A DNA stretch of 31,229 nt, taken from positions 63,635 to 94,863 of the forward strand of contig QKYT01000076.1 in assembly GCA_003550305.1 (NCBI GenBank). Reading direction: 5' to 3'. Shown piece by piece: positions 9,271 to 19,519 of the stretch (within the stretch, counting starts at the first letter, position 1; each line of letters opens with the position of its first letter). Under the pieces are notes generated by a model that saw only the letters and a list, made by a program, of their open reading frames with translations, searched no databases and was not told the DNA's origin. The position numbers were made by a program, and so were the translations under genes. Source of the DNA: Glomus cerebriforme (Eukaryota > Glomeromycota > Glomeromycetes > Glomerales > Glomeraceae).

Positions 9271-10250
9271 TTAAGTCATTCTGCTAAAATACATCATATT
9301 TAATTTTTTAAGAGAATCCTGAGAGAGATTTTACCAATTACTATCTAAAAGAGAATTGTACATAGAAAAACTTCATTTAACAGTATAACTTGATATTGGC
9401 AGCCAAATGTAATCTAAAGCAATATTAAAAAGGATTGGTAATTGCGTTGCCTTATCTATCCAATATTGATCCAATTCCATATCACCTAAAAATTCATTAT
9501 CTAAGTCACAATAAATTTTCCATTCCATAATAATTCATCAAACGGATTGTCAAATTCTTTAATTGCATTGTACTGCCAAATGTTTTTTCACAAAACATCT
9601 CCATTATAAACAAACTTGAGATCAAAAACTTGGTATGAATAAAAAAGTTGCTGAGCTGAATGATTAGGAACATGTGTAGCAAATTTTCCATAAGCTGCTT
9701 CAAATGCTGATCAAAAAATTGGATGAAGTTTATTTGTGTTAAATCGAAGTTGGGTAATTAAATTCTCCAAAAAAGATCCAAATTCATTTAAATTTCTATA
9801 CATTTTAATATATGCAGTAAGTTGTTGAAGTCATAATTCAACAAAAGGAAAAACAGGCTTCTTTAATTGCTAGAAAAAATCAAGATCTTGGACAAATTCT
9901 TTTGCATAGGAAGAAATAAACAAAATGTAAATTGTAAAGAGTTCTAATTCTTTATGCATTTTGTAAGCAAAAATTAATAGCCTCCAGAGTATGATGCTTT
10001 TTATCATTATATAGTTCTTCTTTAAGAAAAGAAGGTCAGTAAATAATATATATGCTTATTTGTGTAAGATACTATCTGAAACTAAGAATTTCAGCATAAT
10101 TTGTTATATAAAGAAATTTTGCATAGTTAGGAAATTCTATGTATTTTCAAATGGGCTATATATTGATCTTTTCAGATAGAAGAATTAATGAAAACCTCTT
10201 TGACTTTATCCAAAAAGTCTTTCAAAAGCTGAAATTGAGATAATGTTCTT
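9271..10250 (-). pseudogene. hAT transposase relic (C-terminal part)
   Basis: Running from about 10250 down to a TAA at 9271-9273, the translation keeps family blocks across shifts and stops: EFVQDLDFF, KPVFPFVEL, YRNLNEFGSFLENLITQL, AFEAAYGKFATHVPNH, QVFDLKFVYNGDVL, DNEFLGDMELDQYWIDK, LPILFNIALDYIWLPISS, SFSMYNSLLDS and LKKLNMMYF. The last blocks are the hAT dimerisation domain. In its usual C-T-V-E-R-S-F core this copy reads Y-T-V-K-stop-S-F: three single transitions (TGT to TAT, GAA to AAA, CGA to TGA). The N-terminal catalytic part is not recognisable. It represents a different hAT lineage from the element at 19508-23502. Confidence 0.75.
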
Positions 10251-10723
10251 CATATATCCGGATATCCCTATAAATTTATTAAGAATTATTTTTTAAGTTA
10301 ATAATATTGTTTTTAAATTATTTAGATAGCATTGATATTGTTTGTTTTAAGTTTAAACTTTAAAGCTCTATTTTTATTTATTTTTACAATTTTGTTAATT
10401 TTTGTTGATTTTATCATATTATTTATTTTTTAATTATTAGTTACTACTAAATATCAAACTATTAAAACACTTATTCACTTATTTATAAATGGGCAATAAT
10501 AAAATAAATTTATCCTTTATGAAATTACCTTTTTTTCCATGAAAAAAAAAATTCTTTTCTAATTATATAAGATTTTATCTATTATCTAATTATATAAGAT
10601 TCTATCTATTATATTGTATTTGAAAAAACATACCCAATAAGATTTAAAATATGTGCACAATATAGCGCATGAATTAACTGAGACATCAATGGCAATAAGA
10701 TATCACGATAGCATTTTTTCATA
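10251..10723. other. AT-rich stretch with a short tandem duplication
   Basis: No gene is seen. Two adjacent copies of a TCTAATTATATAAGATT-type unit of about 29 bp lie at 10557-10613. Confidence 0.4.
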
Positions 10724-10930
10724 TACAGTGCTCCCTCGATATAACAAATCCTATGTCCTGGCTAATTAGGCCTTCATTATAAGCAACTTCGTTAATACTA
10801 TAATGAATTATTCAGTGTAATATAGTAAATTCTTCAGTGTAATATATAACTATATTATACTGAATAATTTACCCATTATAGTTTTTGCTTTTTAATAAAA
10901 TCTGAAGGATCTTTTATACCATATCCGACA
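10724..10930. mobile_element. Possible pogo/Tigger-type terminus
   Basis: TA at 10724-10725 is followed by CAGTGCTCCCTCGATATAAC, which has the shape of pogo/Tigger terminal repeats (CAGT...TATAAC next to a TA target). ATTCAGTGTAATATAGTAAA-like phrases repeat downstream. I found no matching opposite end, so this is a partial element. The Tc1 element is inserted just to its right. Confidence 0.4.
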
Positions 10931-10932
10931 TA

Positions 10933-12244
10933 CAGATGGTGCCCAAAATTATCCGGCCACTTTTCAAATTCGAAAAACTTATATATGTTAAATATTATGA
11001 AAATAAAAATTTAAGTTTAACATGTTTATTATGCCTTCCTTTATTGAATTTTACAAAAATTTAATAATTGATTCTATTTCCATTTGCNGAAATAACTGCA
11101 TCAACNCTCCGAGNCATACTTTTGATCAGTTTTCTATAATATTCAGGAGGAATGTCATTCCACGCATCTGTAACATACTCCATAAGCACACTAATACTAG
11201 ATGGTGGTGGCGAACGACGTCGAATCATCATCTTCATTTCAGCCCAAATATTTTCTATAGGATTGATATCTGGTGACTGAGCTGGCCAGTCAAGCATCAC
11301 AATCCCGGCATTTTNACNTGCGGCCGTAGCAACTTTTGAACGGTGTGGTGCAGCATTATNCTCCTGAAAGATTCNATTACCCCATNNAAAATGTGTGTGC
11401 AAGGTAGGTACAACAAAATCATTAATAACTTTAGCATGTGTTTGACCGGTAACTGAACCATTTAATAGAACAATTGGCCCAAGGCCGCTCCAGGAAAAAC
11501 ACCCCAAAACATTTTGCTAGGACTGTGTTTTACAGTAACTGAAATACAATCAGGATTTAACTCCTCCCCAGGTTCACGCCATACCATTCCCTGCCGACCC
11601 TGTTGAAATTGAGTAAAGGTGCTTTCATCTGAAAATAGGACTCTTTTCNATTTTCTTTCNGTCNAATTTTCATGTTCATAAGCCCACTCAAGCCGAGCCT
11701 GACAATGTGCTTCGGTCATTGCAGGTTCACGACGAGGAACACAGGCTGTAAGTCCAACTTTCTTAAGGTTTCGGCGTATAGTATTACGAGAAATAAGTTG
11801 CTTTGTTTGGGCTGTCCAAGTGATCGCAATTTTTTTTGAACAAAGTCGACGATTTTCATTGTTTTCTTTAATGAGAGACTTAAGTTTTTGTTGAGCTGTT
11901 GAGTTGAGAAGTGGTGGACGCCCAGTTTGTTTTTTTGGTGTTAAAGATAGAGTGAGTTTCACGAAGGCGTTTAAGTACATCATTAACTGTTGTTTTCNCA
12001 CACCCCAGTTGTTTGGCAATTGTGCGACTTGAATGTCCACAATTGTGACCGTAAACAATTGCACCACGAGTTTTTGGGNTAAGTGGTTTCATTTTTCCAG
12101 AAAGTTCCAGAAGAAATGTGGCGCAGAGGGTTGTTCATTGTGATTATAAATACAAAATTATTGTTTGTTTACATCATAATAACACGTGATGATCGGCATA
12201 ATTTTGGCAAAATAAAGTGGCCGAATAATTTTGGGCACCATCTG
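10933..12244 (-). mobile_element. Complete Tc1-type element (1312 bp), TSD TA
   Basis: The ends are inverted repeats of 31 bp with a single mismatch (10933-10963 and 12214-12244, starting CAGATGGTGCCC). They are flanked by TA at 10931-10932 and 12245-12246. Nearly the whole interior is one transposase gene. The size, TA target and DD34E layout all fit the Tc1 family. The element holds 12 single Ns plus one NN pair, suggesting a consensus over several near-identical copies. Confidence 0.93.
11061..12092 (-). pseudogene. Tc1 transposase (DD34E), two compensating frameshifts
   Basis: About 343 residues, the usual Tc1 length, read from ATG at 12092 to TAA at 11061-11063. N-terminal paired-type helix-turn-helix: TRGAIVYGHNCGHSSRTI...LGC.KTTVNDVLKRL. 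A second HTH follows TGRPPLLN. The catalytic core has LFSDESTF (first Asp), QE.NAAPHRS (second Asp codon is NAT in the sequence, Asp if N is G) and DWPAQSPDINPIENIW (Glu, 34 residues after the second position). Two frame breaks lie in homopolymers: one extra A in an A7 run (11930-11936) and one missing G in the G4 run near 11502-11505. They cancel, so they may be assembly errors and the gene may be intact. It would bind the TIRs and cut and paste at TA. Confidence 0.88.
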
Positions 12245-12488
12245 TATTGGCAAATATGTATATTTTTATATTGGGATAGCATTGCATTATATAAAAGATG
12301 TAAAAACTTTCTCATACTTACCATTTTTCCATAAAAAAATTTTTTTCACTTCTCTTTCTCTTTCTTTTCATTTTTTATCACTATCGAAAACCAAAAAAAA
12401 TTTCTGTATTTTTTTCTGTTTTTCCTCCTGTTCTTCTCCCTATTTTTCTATCTGTTCTTAAAAAAAAAAAAAAATAATAAAATAAAAA
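12245..12488. other. Pyrimidine-rich non-coding stretch
   Basis: From about 12340 to 12440 the plus strand is a long C/T-rich tract, followed by an A-run at 12459-12473. It could be the leader of the following retroelement-like frame; no gene is visible in it. Confidence 0.35.
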
Positions 12489-13085
12489 ATGAGTAATAAT
12501 AATGGTAACAATATTAACTTTTCAGAGGCAAAAAAAGTTAAGATAGTTAATATTGGAAGAAAAGGAATTTCTTATAGCGAGTTGAAAATATTACATAATC
12601 TGTCTATACAGACATTAAATAATTTGTTCAGAATTCTTATGACAATGATAATGACAACATTTTCATCAACAACATCATCATTATTATCATCATCATCAAC
12701 AACAATACCAACTCTTTTTTTCATCTAAAGATGTAAAGATATCGATAGCTAATAGAATTTTTTTAATTCCATTCAATTCTTTTAAAGAGAATTATAGAGC
12801 TTGTAATTATTTCAGATATTTATTTAAAAACTGTCCAAACATAAGGCCTGAGTTTTGAGGTAATAATTTTTGTTTTAATTATTGGGATTGAGGACATCTG
12901 AGTATTAATTGTGAGAAGGATTCAAAAGTGATTCTATATAACGAGAATTTTTTAACATCTAAAAAGGTAATAAATTATTTAATGTATAAATGTTTTTTTT
13001 AAAAACTTATTGTGAGTTGTCAGTGACAGCAATAAGTTTGAAAAAACTACCTGGACCAGATGGTATAGTGGTTTTTTCTTTTTTT
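12489..13085 (+). pseudogene. Retroelement-like remnant (CCHC knuckle, PGPDGI motif)
   Basis: Three pieces lie in order on the plus strand. An ATG at 12489 opens MSNNNGNNINFSEAKKVK, possibly a helix-turn-helix (SYSELKILHNLSIQTLNN). An imperfect ATC/ATT repeat (12645-12715) is followed, in a shifted frame, by ENYRACNYFRYLFKNCP and then CFNYWD.GHLSINC. The latter fits a CX2CX4HX4C zinc knuckle whose second Cys is Tyr. Finally LKKLPGPDGIVVF lies at about 13038-13076; PGPDGI is the signature near the start of LINE reverse transcriptases. The parts are too close together for an intact element. A decayed non-LTR element with deletions is the best reading, but the grouping is uncertain. Confidence 0.35.
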
Positions 13086-13309
13086 TTTGTATATATTTTT
13101 TATATATAATATTATAATATAATAAATATACTATAAAATTATCAGCTAAATTGTAAATAAAAAATCATTATTTATAAAAGTGCAAATTTTTAATTTTAAA
13201 ATAAAAAATTTTGTATTAAATTTTTTTTAATAAAAAACAATGATACTCAGATATTATAATAATAGTAAATAAATTTTATTAAAATTTTATTTAATTATTT
13301 ATTTAATGG

Positions 13310-13827
13310 CATTTAATGCTGATGGTTTGGTAAATTTCTTCTTCGTCTTTAGGAGTAGTGAGTTTTTAAAATTGAAACAATATACAATATTTAACATAAT
13401 TATAAAAATTTAATTAACCATTTTTACCATTTTTATAATTACCTGACCTACTCCAACCATATCTTCTAAAAATTCTATAATATCTTTGGCCAGCTCTTGA
13501 CCATCTTCCATTTCTTATCCCATTTCACCAATCACAAAAATTCTAAAAAAAAAATAGCAATTAATCAAAGGTATTTAGTAATATTATAATTTATTTTAAT
13601 TACTCACATAGTAGCATTATACCAAAATTTTCCATTTATTTGAACATTGCATAGAAGAATATCTTTTATGATATTTGCGATAAATTCTCCTCGCTATACT
13701 CTCACAGAACTCCATACAGCTCTGCTTTGCTATATTGTAATATTCTTGATTTTGATATATCCTTTTTTCGAATTTTAACTAACATATCACACTCAGCATC
13801 TCCCCATTGAATAATAGTAGCAGACAT
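13310..13827 (-). pseudogene. Myb/SANT-like domain gene relic
   Basis: ATG at 13827 opens MSATIIQWGDAECDMLVK, then IRKKDISKSRILQYSKAE. After a frame change come MEFCESIARRIYRKYHK and YSSMQCSNKWKILV. This is the Myb/SANT-like pattern: W...L...R in helix 1, (F/W)..IA.RI in helix 2, QC..KW..L in helix 3. A GTGAGT donor near 13607 and a T-rich acceptor near 13541 suggest an intron; the next piece reads EDGQELAKDIIEFLEDMV. One in-frame stop and at least one frameshift break it. It has the same arrangement as the fragment at 4247-4420, but the two are only distantly similar. Confidence 0.5.
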
Positions 13828-14300
13828 AATTTATTGCGTTAATTCAAATAAATTTATTAGGTGATGAAAGTAAGAAAGAATTAAAAAATGATTTTAAAAA
13901 TATGTACCCTTTACATATTTAATTAATCATCTAATTATAAATTTAACTTCTTTAAAATCAATACAAGTTCTAAAAATTGTAAACTTACCTTAAGATCAAT
14001 GATTTAAATCAAATCAATTTAATTAAAAAAAAATAAAGAAATAATTATTAATAAATTTTATCACTCCCATGATAAATATAACTAATGACAATTTTGAAAA
14101 CTCACATTGAATCCTGATATAACTGAATTAATGTAATTCTCCCTAAATATGGCCAGAATTATTAATCCTGATATGATCCTGATATAATCCTGATCTATAA
14201 TTCAAATATAAACATGGGTGTAATATTTGATACTATACATACTTTTAAAATATTTAATACATCAATATAATTATAAATTTTTATTAATAGAATTATTCGA
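13828..14300. other. AT-rich stretch with ATCCTGATAT repeats
   Basis: No gene is seen. At 14110-14200 the phrase (a)atcctgatat recurs at least four times, perhaps the end of a decayed transposon. Confidence 0.35.
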
Positions 14301-14328
14301 TTATATTAACAAATTATTAAGATTGATT

Positions 14329-15989
14329 GAATTGCAGATTGGGGGGGCAACTCTTCCTGCTAATCCCTACGCCCATTTCTCTGAAGAAGTTTTGGAAAGA
14401 AAAATTGCACTTTTTGGCCGGTTTGTCCTAAGAAAGCAGTCTTTTAGTCATAGAAAAAGTTGCTCTATGACGTTGGACTCAACTAAAGAGGTTTAAAAAG
14501 TTTGTTATTTAGTATCCGGCTCACAAGTTTCTTCGCAAGTCAGGTCAACATAATTTTCAGTCACCTACGTCTTTCTCAGAAGTTAATATCCGAGCGGTCG
14601 TTTGGTATTCTAAGATACGCTCTTTGTGCACAAGACGGACGGGTTGGACTTGTGGCTGCTCCTGGTGGACCCTAGAGCAGGCCTAGCGTGGAGTTTCTTT
14701 GGAAGTGAAGTAGTTTTTTCTGAATTGTCATATGGGCTTGGCTCAGCAGGGAGAGGCTTTTCTGGTGTTTAAGTTTGGTGAAGATTTCCTTTATTATAAA
14801 TTTTATTTTCGTTTTGTTAGTGGAAAGGTGGAAGAACATCAAAATTTTTAGGCTCGTAAAGATAAATACCGAACCGGCGTTGGAACATAAACTTATACTG
14901 CCATACTAAGTCTGCTAACCTTGGCTGAGGATTTGAAAGAACTACTGTGGAGAGGTGTCCTCTGGCGGGAGATGGGGAGGTACTGGAAATTTTGATTGAC
15001 AGTCGATCATCAGTTGATGATTAGTTCCCTTGTTGTAACACATTCCTAGGTTTTGTTTCACAGATAGTGATCCCTATTTTTGCCCCTTAAGGTGACGTCA
15101 TTAGTAGTTGAATAGAAAATTAATAAAAAGAATAAAAGGTTCGCGAAGACGTTGGGTACAGGATCGGGTATGTGACGTTGGGCTGATCAGGAGGGGATAC
15201 TGGGAGCGAGATGTTATATTTTCTGCAATAGGTATATCAAGGATCTGGATTCTTTGACAGGATTGGATGTTTCCGCTCACCTCTGCAAAGCACGTGTCCA
15301 AGAACTTTTGGGTAAATAGTCGTCTCGATTCACTAGAATTAGGAACATTCAGGTCGTGAGGAATTGGCTTATTTCGGGATTTATCCTACTGGGGCGGTTG
15401 TAGAAGGGATGGCCAGGGGTGTTCATCTTCAAGAGGTGGGAAAGGTACTGGGTGATGGCCTTCGGACAAAACAGTATAAGCAGTCGACTCGATTCATCTG
15501 GAGTATCCGTTAGGGTGACCTGGGACTGGTCTTGGTAGGGAAGTTGTAGAGGTAGAAGTAGGTTTTATTTCTTTTTTATATCTTTAGTTATAGTATTAGA
15601 TAGTTTTGCCTTTCTTTCTAGAGGTTGGTACTAGTAGCCGGCTTCTATAATTTCTCTTAAAAGATCTGGTAAATCTTATAACAAATCGTACTAGTTAGAA
15701 GACCCAAGTGTCTTGTNGGGAGATTTGGGAGGACTGATCGAAAGGTTTTTTCTTATTTGGTGCTAGCATTGGGGTGTGAAGGAGATACAGAGCATACTAA
15801 TATCTAAGGAGGTCTTGCTTTCAGTCCTCACTCTGTGGACTCATGCTACGTAAGTGCGACGCATTAGAATTTTCTATTTAATTAGAGGTTTTACTTCTGT
15901 TCTATATTTCTTTATGTATTATTTACCGGACATTGTCCATTGATAAACCTAATAAAGAACATGATACAGCGCGTCTTCAAAAAAAAAAA
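14329..15989 (+). mobile_element. Poly(A)-tailed retro-insertion (LINE-like or retrocopy), 18-bp TSD
   Basis: AAATTATTAAGATTGATT occurs at 14311-14328 and 15990-16007. The right copy follows an A-run (about 15979-15990), and AATAAA at 15951-15956 lies 22 nt before that run. Long TSD, poly(A) tail and upstream AATAAA together are the signature of target-primed reverse transcription. The 1.65-kb body is much richer in G+C than its flanks but has stops in every frame; I could not identify a reverse transcriptase or any host protein in it. A 5'-truncated non-LTR element whose coding end has decayed, or an old retrocopied host RNA, are both possible. It lies within the last codons of the minus-strand Tigger relic. 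Confidence 0.8.
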
Positions 15990-16351
15990 AAATTATTAAG
16001 ATTGATTTGTTTTGTAAAATTAAAGTGTTCTCTTAAAGCTTTCTTTTTTAATTTTTTTATAACTTTAATATCCTCATCATTTGAACTATAATTTTTTTCC
16101 TGATATTGTAAATATAAGATCACTTTATCATAACATTCAATAACTTCATTATGAATTATTATTGGTAAAGGTTTCTCTTCAATTTCTTCTTTTTCTTGAT
16201 TGTTAGGTTGAATTGCTTTAAAATTTCTTCATCAGAAATCATTTTCATTATTATTTCAGAATTATCATAAAGAATAAATTCTTCAGCTGTGAAAGGATCT
16301 TTAAAATTAAGTTTATTTATCAAAACTTGAACTTCTTCTAATTCTCTTAGG

Positions 16352-16803
16352 CATTGTTACGTCTAATCATTCTCTTGATTCCTTTATCTTAACTTTTATA
16401 ATTTACAATCAAAATGAAAAATTAATTAAGTTTATGACGATAGAGGTAATAATATTTTATGTTTATTGAATACAGTTTGTTCTTTAATTGGTAAACGGTA
16501 TAGTATTTTTGTGGTAAAGATATTTTATTATTTAGTTGAAGTTACAAGAACTAAAGAGAACTTAATAAAATTCTCAGGATATTTATACAAAAATAAAATA
16601 TAATAAAAAGATATTAATTATCATAAATATACTAAAGATAATAAATATAATAAAGAAATTAAATATCTTAACTATCCTAACTATCACTAAGATCATTAAT
16701 ATCATTACTATCATTAAGATTACTGTAATTATAGAAATCACGATCATAGAGTGGCACAATACGGCATAGTAAATCAGCGCAGTAAAGTTTCATACTAACA
16801 GTG
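16352..16803. mobile_element. Unclassified 452-bp insertion in the Tigger relic
   Basis: The segment separates two consecutive blocks of the Tigger C-terminus (…ILLELK and ELEEVQVL…). Its ends are CATTGTTA on the left and TAACAGTG on the right, an 8-bp inverted pair with one mismatch. I could not identify a target duplication. The interior is AT-rich with TAATGATATTAATGATCTTA-like repeats near 16680-16725. An unrecognised intron is the alternative, but no GT-AG pair sits at these edges. Confidence 0.4.
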
Positions 16804-16999
16804 TTTGAGTTCAAGTAGTATATTAGCATTATTCTTGTAATTTTTACAATCAATACTTTTAATATCACTTGGCTCACCATATTCAGGCATAATATCTGCT
16901 TTTAACCAACAATTTTTGATTGTAGTATTTGTAACGTTATCCCATGTACATGCAACATATTTAATGCATTTTTTAACGTCAATTTCATTAGGTTCAGTA

Positions 17000-17172
17000 T
17001 ATGAATGCTGTCCAAATTATTTTGGAATGTCATAAATATAATTTGAAATGTACAAATTCATTTGGTTTATATGTAATTTACTAAATAAAGTGCCAAAATA
17101 ATTTGAAATGCCAAAAATAATTTGGGATTTTACTATATTCCCAAATTAATTTTGGAATTTGAGTGGCATCTA
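17000..17172. mobile_element. 171-bp-type MITE, copy B
   Basis: This is collinear with the element at 3221-3391 over its whole length, including the ccaaaataatttg phrases and the TGGCATCTA right end. The left end reads TATGAATGCTGTCC, a decayed form of TAGATGCCATCC. TATA spans both junctions. It lies at the upstream edge of the Tigger C-terminal relic. Confidence 0.8.
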
Positions 17173-17783
17173 TAGTGTGATGCGCAGTTATTTTTTTTAA
17201 AAATAAACTGTGACTTGTATCATGTGATACACATGATACAAAAAAGTATATAATGAGCCTTTTTTCATTTTTTTTTTTTTTCTTTTTTAATTTTAGTTTT
17301 TTTTTCAATAATCTTGCAAAAAGCCCCTTCTCTATGGATAGGTAAAAGTCATTAGTACTTACAGGGGAAGAGCCATTGCTACTTCCTCCGCCCATTCATA
17401 ATGACAAAAAGAGAATATATCAGTAGTAAGATATTTTAAAAGAAAATTTTTTCTGAAACTAATCAGATGGGTTTGGCCTGAATTATTTTTAAATTTGGTC
17501 AGAATTATATTTAATATTGGCCAATATAATAATCCAAATCTGATTTTAAAGATTTTTAATAAATTTTAATAAAATTTTAATTATAATTTATAAAATTATT
17601 TTTTAATATATTTATTAGATAAGTAAATTTAAAATAAATAAAATTATAATTACAGTATATAATAACTATTTATTATAACTATTTATTATATTGAAAAAAT
17701 ATTAAGTGGCGTTGATATATGAATGTTGCACAACAGTGTATAATGTGTTTAAAAACTGTTGGTATAGAAAAATGCATATGTAT
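17173..17783. other. AT-rich stretch, no supported gene
   Basis: A short minus-strand frame from 17395 begins MGGGSSNGSSP and meets a good GTAAGTACTAAT donor-like site, but no continuation makes sense, so no gene is called. Long T-runs lie at 17265-17310. A small imperfect palindrome (AATCAGAT...ATCTGATT) spans about 17459-17545. Confidence 0.35.
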
Positions 17784-17980
17784 CATTAATTATCATTGTG
17801 ATAAATAACTACATTATCAATTATCATTATAATAATATTCAATAAATAATTGTATCGTCAATTATCATTATGATAATATTCAATAAATAACTGCATCATT
17901 AACTAACCTCATAATTAATTTTGATAAATAATTGCATCATCAATTAACTTCATGATTAATTTCAATTATTAATATTTATC
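17784..17980. repeat. Tandem repeat, about 50-bp period
   Basis: About four imperfect copies of a unit containing CAATTATCATTATGATAA followed by TTCAATAAATAATTGCATCA. The copies progressively lose similarity to the right. It is non-coding. Confidence 0.6.
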
Positions 17981-18246
17981 TGAATACATTAATTATTGAT
18001 ATTTTTATTATGATAAATAATGACAAAGAGATATATATTGTTATATATTCTCTAAAAAAATTTTCTGATGTTACTATAGGATCCCAAACAATCTATGTAT
18101 AGATCAGATGAAAATTTCAAAATTTACTATGATCAATAAGCAAACTATTTTCAACTCTACTAAGCAAACTCTTATTATGACTTAAGAAAATTTGGTTCTG
18201 CTAAGCAAACTGTTTTGTGACTTATATATATTAAGTAAAATTTGTA
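17981..18246. other. AT-rich stretch between repeats
   Basis: Nothing coding is seen. The word TAAGCAAAC(T) recurs at least three times between 18135 and 18210 and once more near 19035, hinting at one large decayed element covering 18130-19050. Confidence 0.3.
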
Positions 18247-18565
18247 GTTTCTCTATATTAAACTCAAAATCAGCATTCAAAACCTACTTTATNAGATTAA
18301 GTAAANTTGTAGAGCAAATAAAATTACATGTANTACTTAAATTTCAAAAGTATATAACAGATAGTTAAGATTCATGATAAATTACATGTAATATTCAAAT
18401 TTTAAAAATATGTAACAGATAGTTAAGACTCACAATTAACTTTCATACTCTGATTTTGTATTTTAGCAGTTTCTTTATATTAAACTCAAAATCGGCATTC
18501 ATAACCTATTTTTTGAGATTAATTAAAATATAATATTCAAATTTTAAAAGTATATAACAGAAAAA
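18247..18565. repeat. Duplicated 100-130-bp repeat with nested 57-bp duplication
   Basis: The phrases TATTAAACTCAAAATC(a/g)GCATTC and ATATTCAAATTTTAAAA(g)TAT...AACAGA occur at about 18255-18375 and again at 18478-18565. Within the first copy, a TTACATGTAATA...AACAGATAGTTAAGA unit is itself tandemly doubled (about 18324-18380 and 18381-18436). Three Ns fall in the first copy only. Confidence 0.55.
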
Positions 18566-19058
18566 ATGTCAAATTTTACTATAAAAAAACATCAAAAATT
18601 GTAAAAAAATTACTAAGTAAAATAGATGCAACTTTTAATGATTGATGCAGAAATAGTATTGTAAAACAAAAATTTGGAAAAAGAAAAAACATGTGATTAT
18701 ATATAATTTCATTGCATGATCATGTATAAAAATAGATTAATTTTTATTACACTGTTACATATAAAAATAGATTAGCTTTTGTTACACCATCACGTATTAA
18801 ATTTACATGTTAATTTTGTTTACATGTCTTTAATTTTAAGGGGTATATTTTTAAAATATTTGACATCATACAATATATTCCATATATTCTAAAATAAGTT
18901 TCTGCTATGCAAACATATTACTGAGTTATCAAATTTATATGTGTTATGCATATAAAATACTGACTATTTTAAATTTAATCCTTTAAATAAGCAAAAAAAA
19001 ATCTCACTAGGGGGTAAAAATTTTCTATATTCAATAAGCAAACTTAAATCCTACCTAT
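18566..19058. other. AT-rich stretch, nothing recognised
   Basis: There are two related ATAAAAATAGATTA(a/g)TTTTT phrases near 18725-18780. No open frame of note and no element termini were found. Confidence 0.35.
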
Positions 19059-19334
19059 TCATATATTGTTCAGGATCCTGTTATTATTGAGTATTTTTTC
19101 AAAATTCAATATACAATTATCAAGATCTGCAATTAATTTATCAAATTTTGAAAGTATTTGAGAATAAACTTTATAAACAAAAAAATACAATCCAGTATTA
19201 TTACTTGTTAATAAAATAGAATATCAGATATACATTCAAATGTTATATATACCTTCAGTATTACCAGCGGAAGGCAGCGTCTTCATATACTTGCTAAGTT
19301 CAGACTGTTCTTCATTCTTACGTTTCAAGTTCAT
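19059..19334 (-). CDS. Tentative two-exon small gene or gene 5' end
   Basis: Exon 1 is 19253-19334 (ATG at 19334), the intron 19127-19252 (126 nt, GTATAT...ATTGCAG), and exon 2 19059-19126 ending in TGA. The joined frame has 49 residues: MNLKRKNEEQSELSKYMK, then TLPSAGNTE, then DLDNCILNFEKILNNN. Exon 1 has ordinary codon composition and stands out from the AT-rich flanks. The phase across the intron is correct. I do not recognise it. It could equally be the first exons of a longer gene whose remainder is lost, or a relic. The hAT element at 19508 begins about 170 bp upstream of this ATG, so its left end now lies in the presumptive promoter. Confidence 0.4.
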
Positions 19335-19519
19335 TTTTTTGTTAAAGAATAATTATTTAATGGAAAAAAAACTGTACATCAAATATATATCGATAGTCAT
19401 CCTTTTTAAATAACATTCGTTCAACTTAATCTTTACTTTATAGAATTTGTTAATCAGATAATAAAATATGTGAATTACAAACTCAACTTAAAAAACTTGC
19501 AAAATATTAGTGTTCAGAT

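Larger units (their letters stand above)
14301..17006 (-). pseudogene. C-terminal part of a second Tigger/pogo transposase, triply interrupted
   Basis: From about 17005 downwards the frame reads TEPNEIDVKKCIKYVACT, WDNVTNTTIKNCWLKADI and NNANILLELK. After a 452-bp interruption it continues with ELEEVQVLINKLNFKDPF, TAEEFILYDNSEI, MKMISDEEILK, EKPLPIIIHNEVIECYDK and KKALREHFNFTKQINLNN, ending at TAA 14301-14303. These are blocks typical of the region after the DDE_1 domain in fungal Tigger-like transposases (an A-W-x-x-V-T...I..CW step, then an acidic tail). The last codons run through the retro-insertion's target duplication. The N-terminal and catalytic parts are not found to the right, where a MITE sits. 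It is non-functional. Confidence 0.65.

Noticed and set aside
12645..12715. Ser/Thr-rich coding repeat
   Set aside because: It is an imperfect ATC/ATT microsatellite that reads as Ser/Thr or Ile/Asn depending on frame, so it is not evidence for a protein.
15101..15301. 66-codon minus-strand frame in the retro-insertion
   Set aside because: It lies opposite the transcribed strand implied by the poly(A) tail and has no recognisable content.
17081..17395. Minus-strand frame starting MGGGSSNGSSP with a GTAAGT donor
   Set aside because: It could be a myristoylated first exon, but downstream it runs into poly-Lys from T-runs and into the MITE, and no second exon fits.
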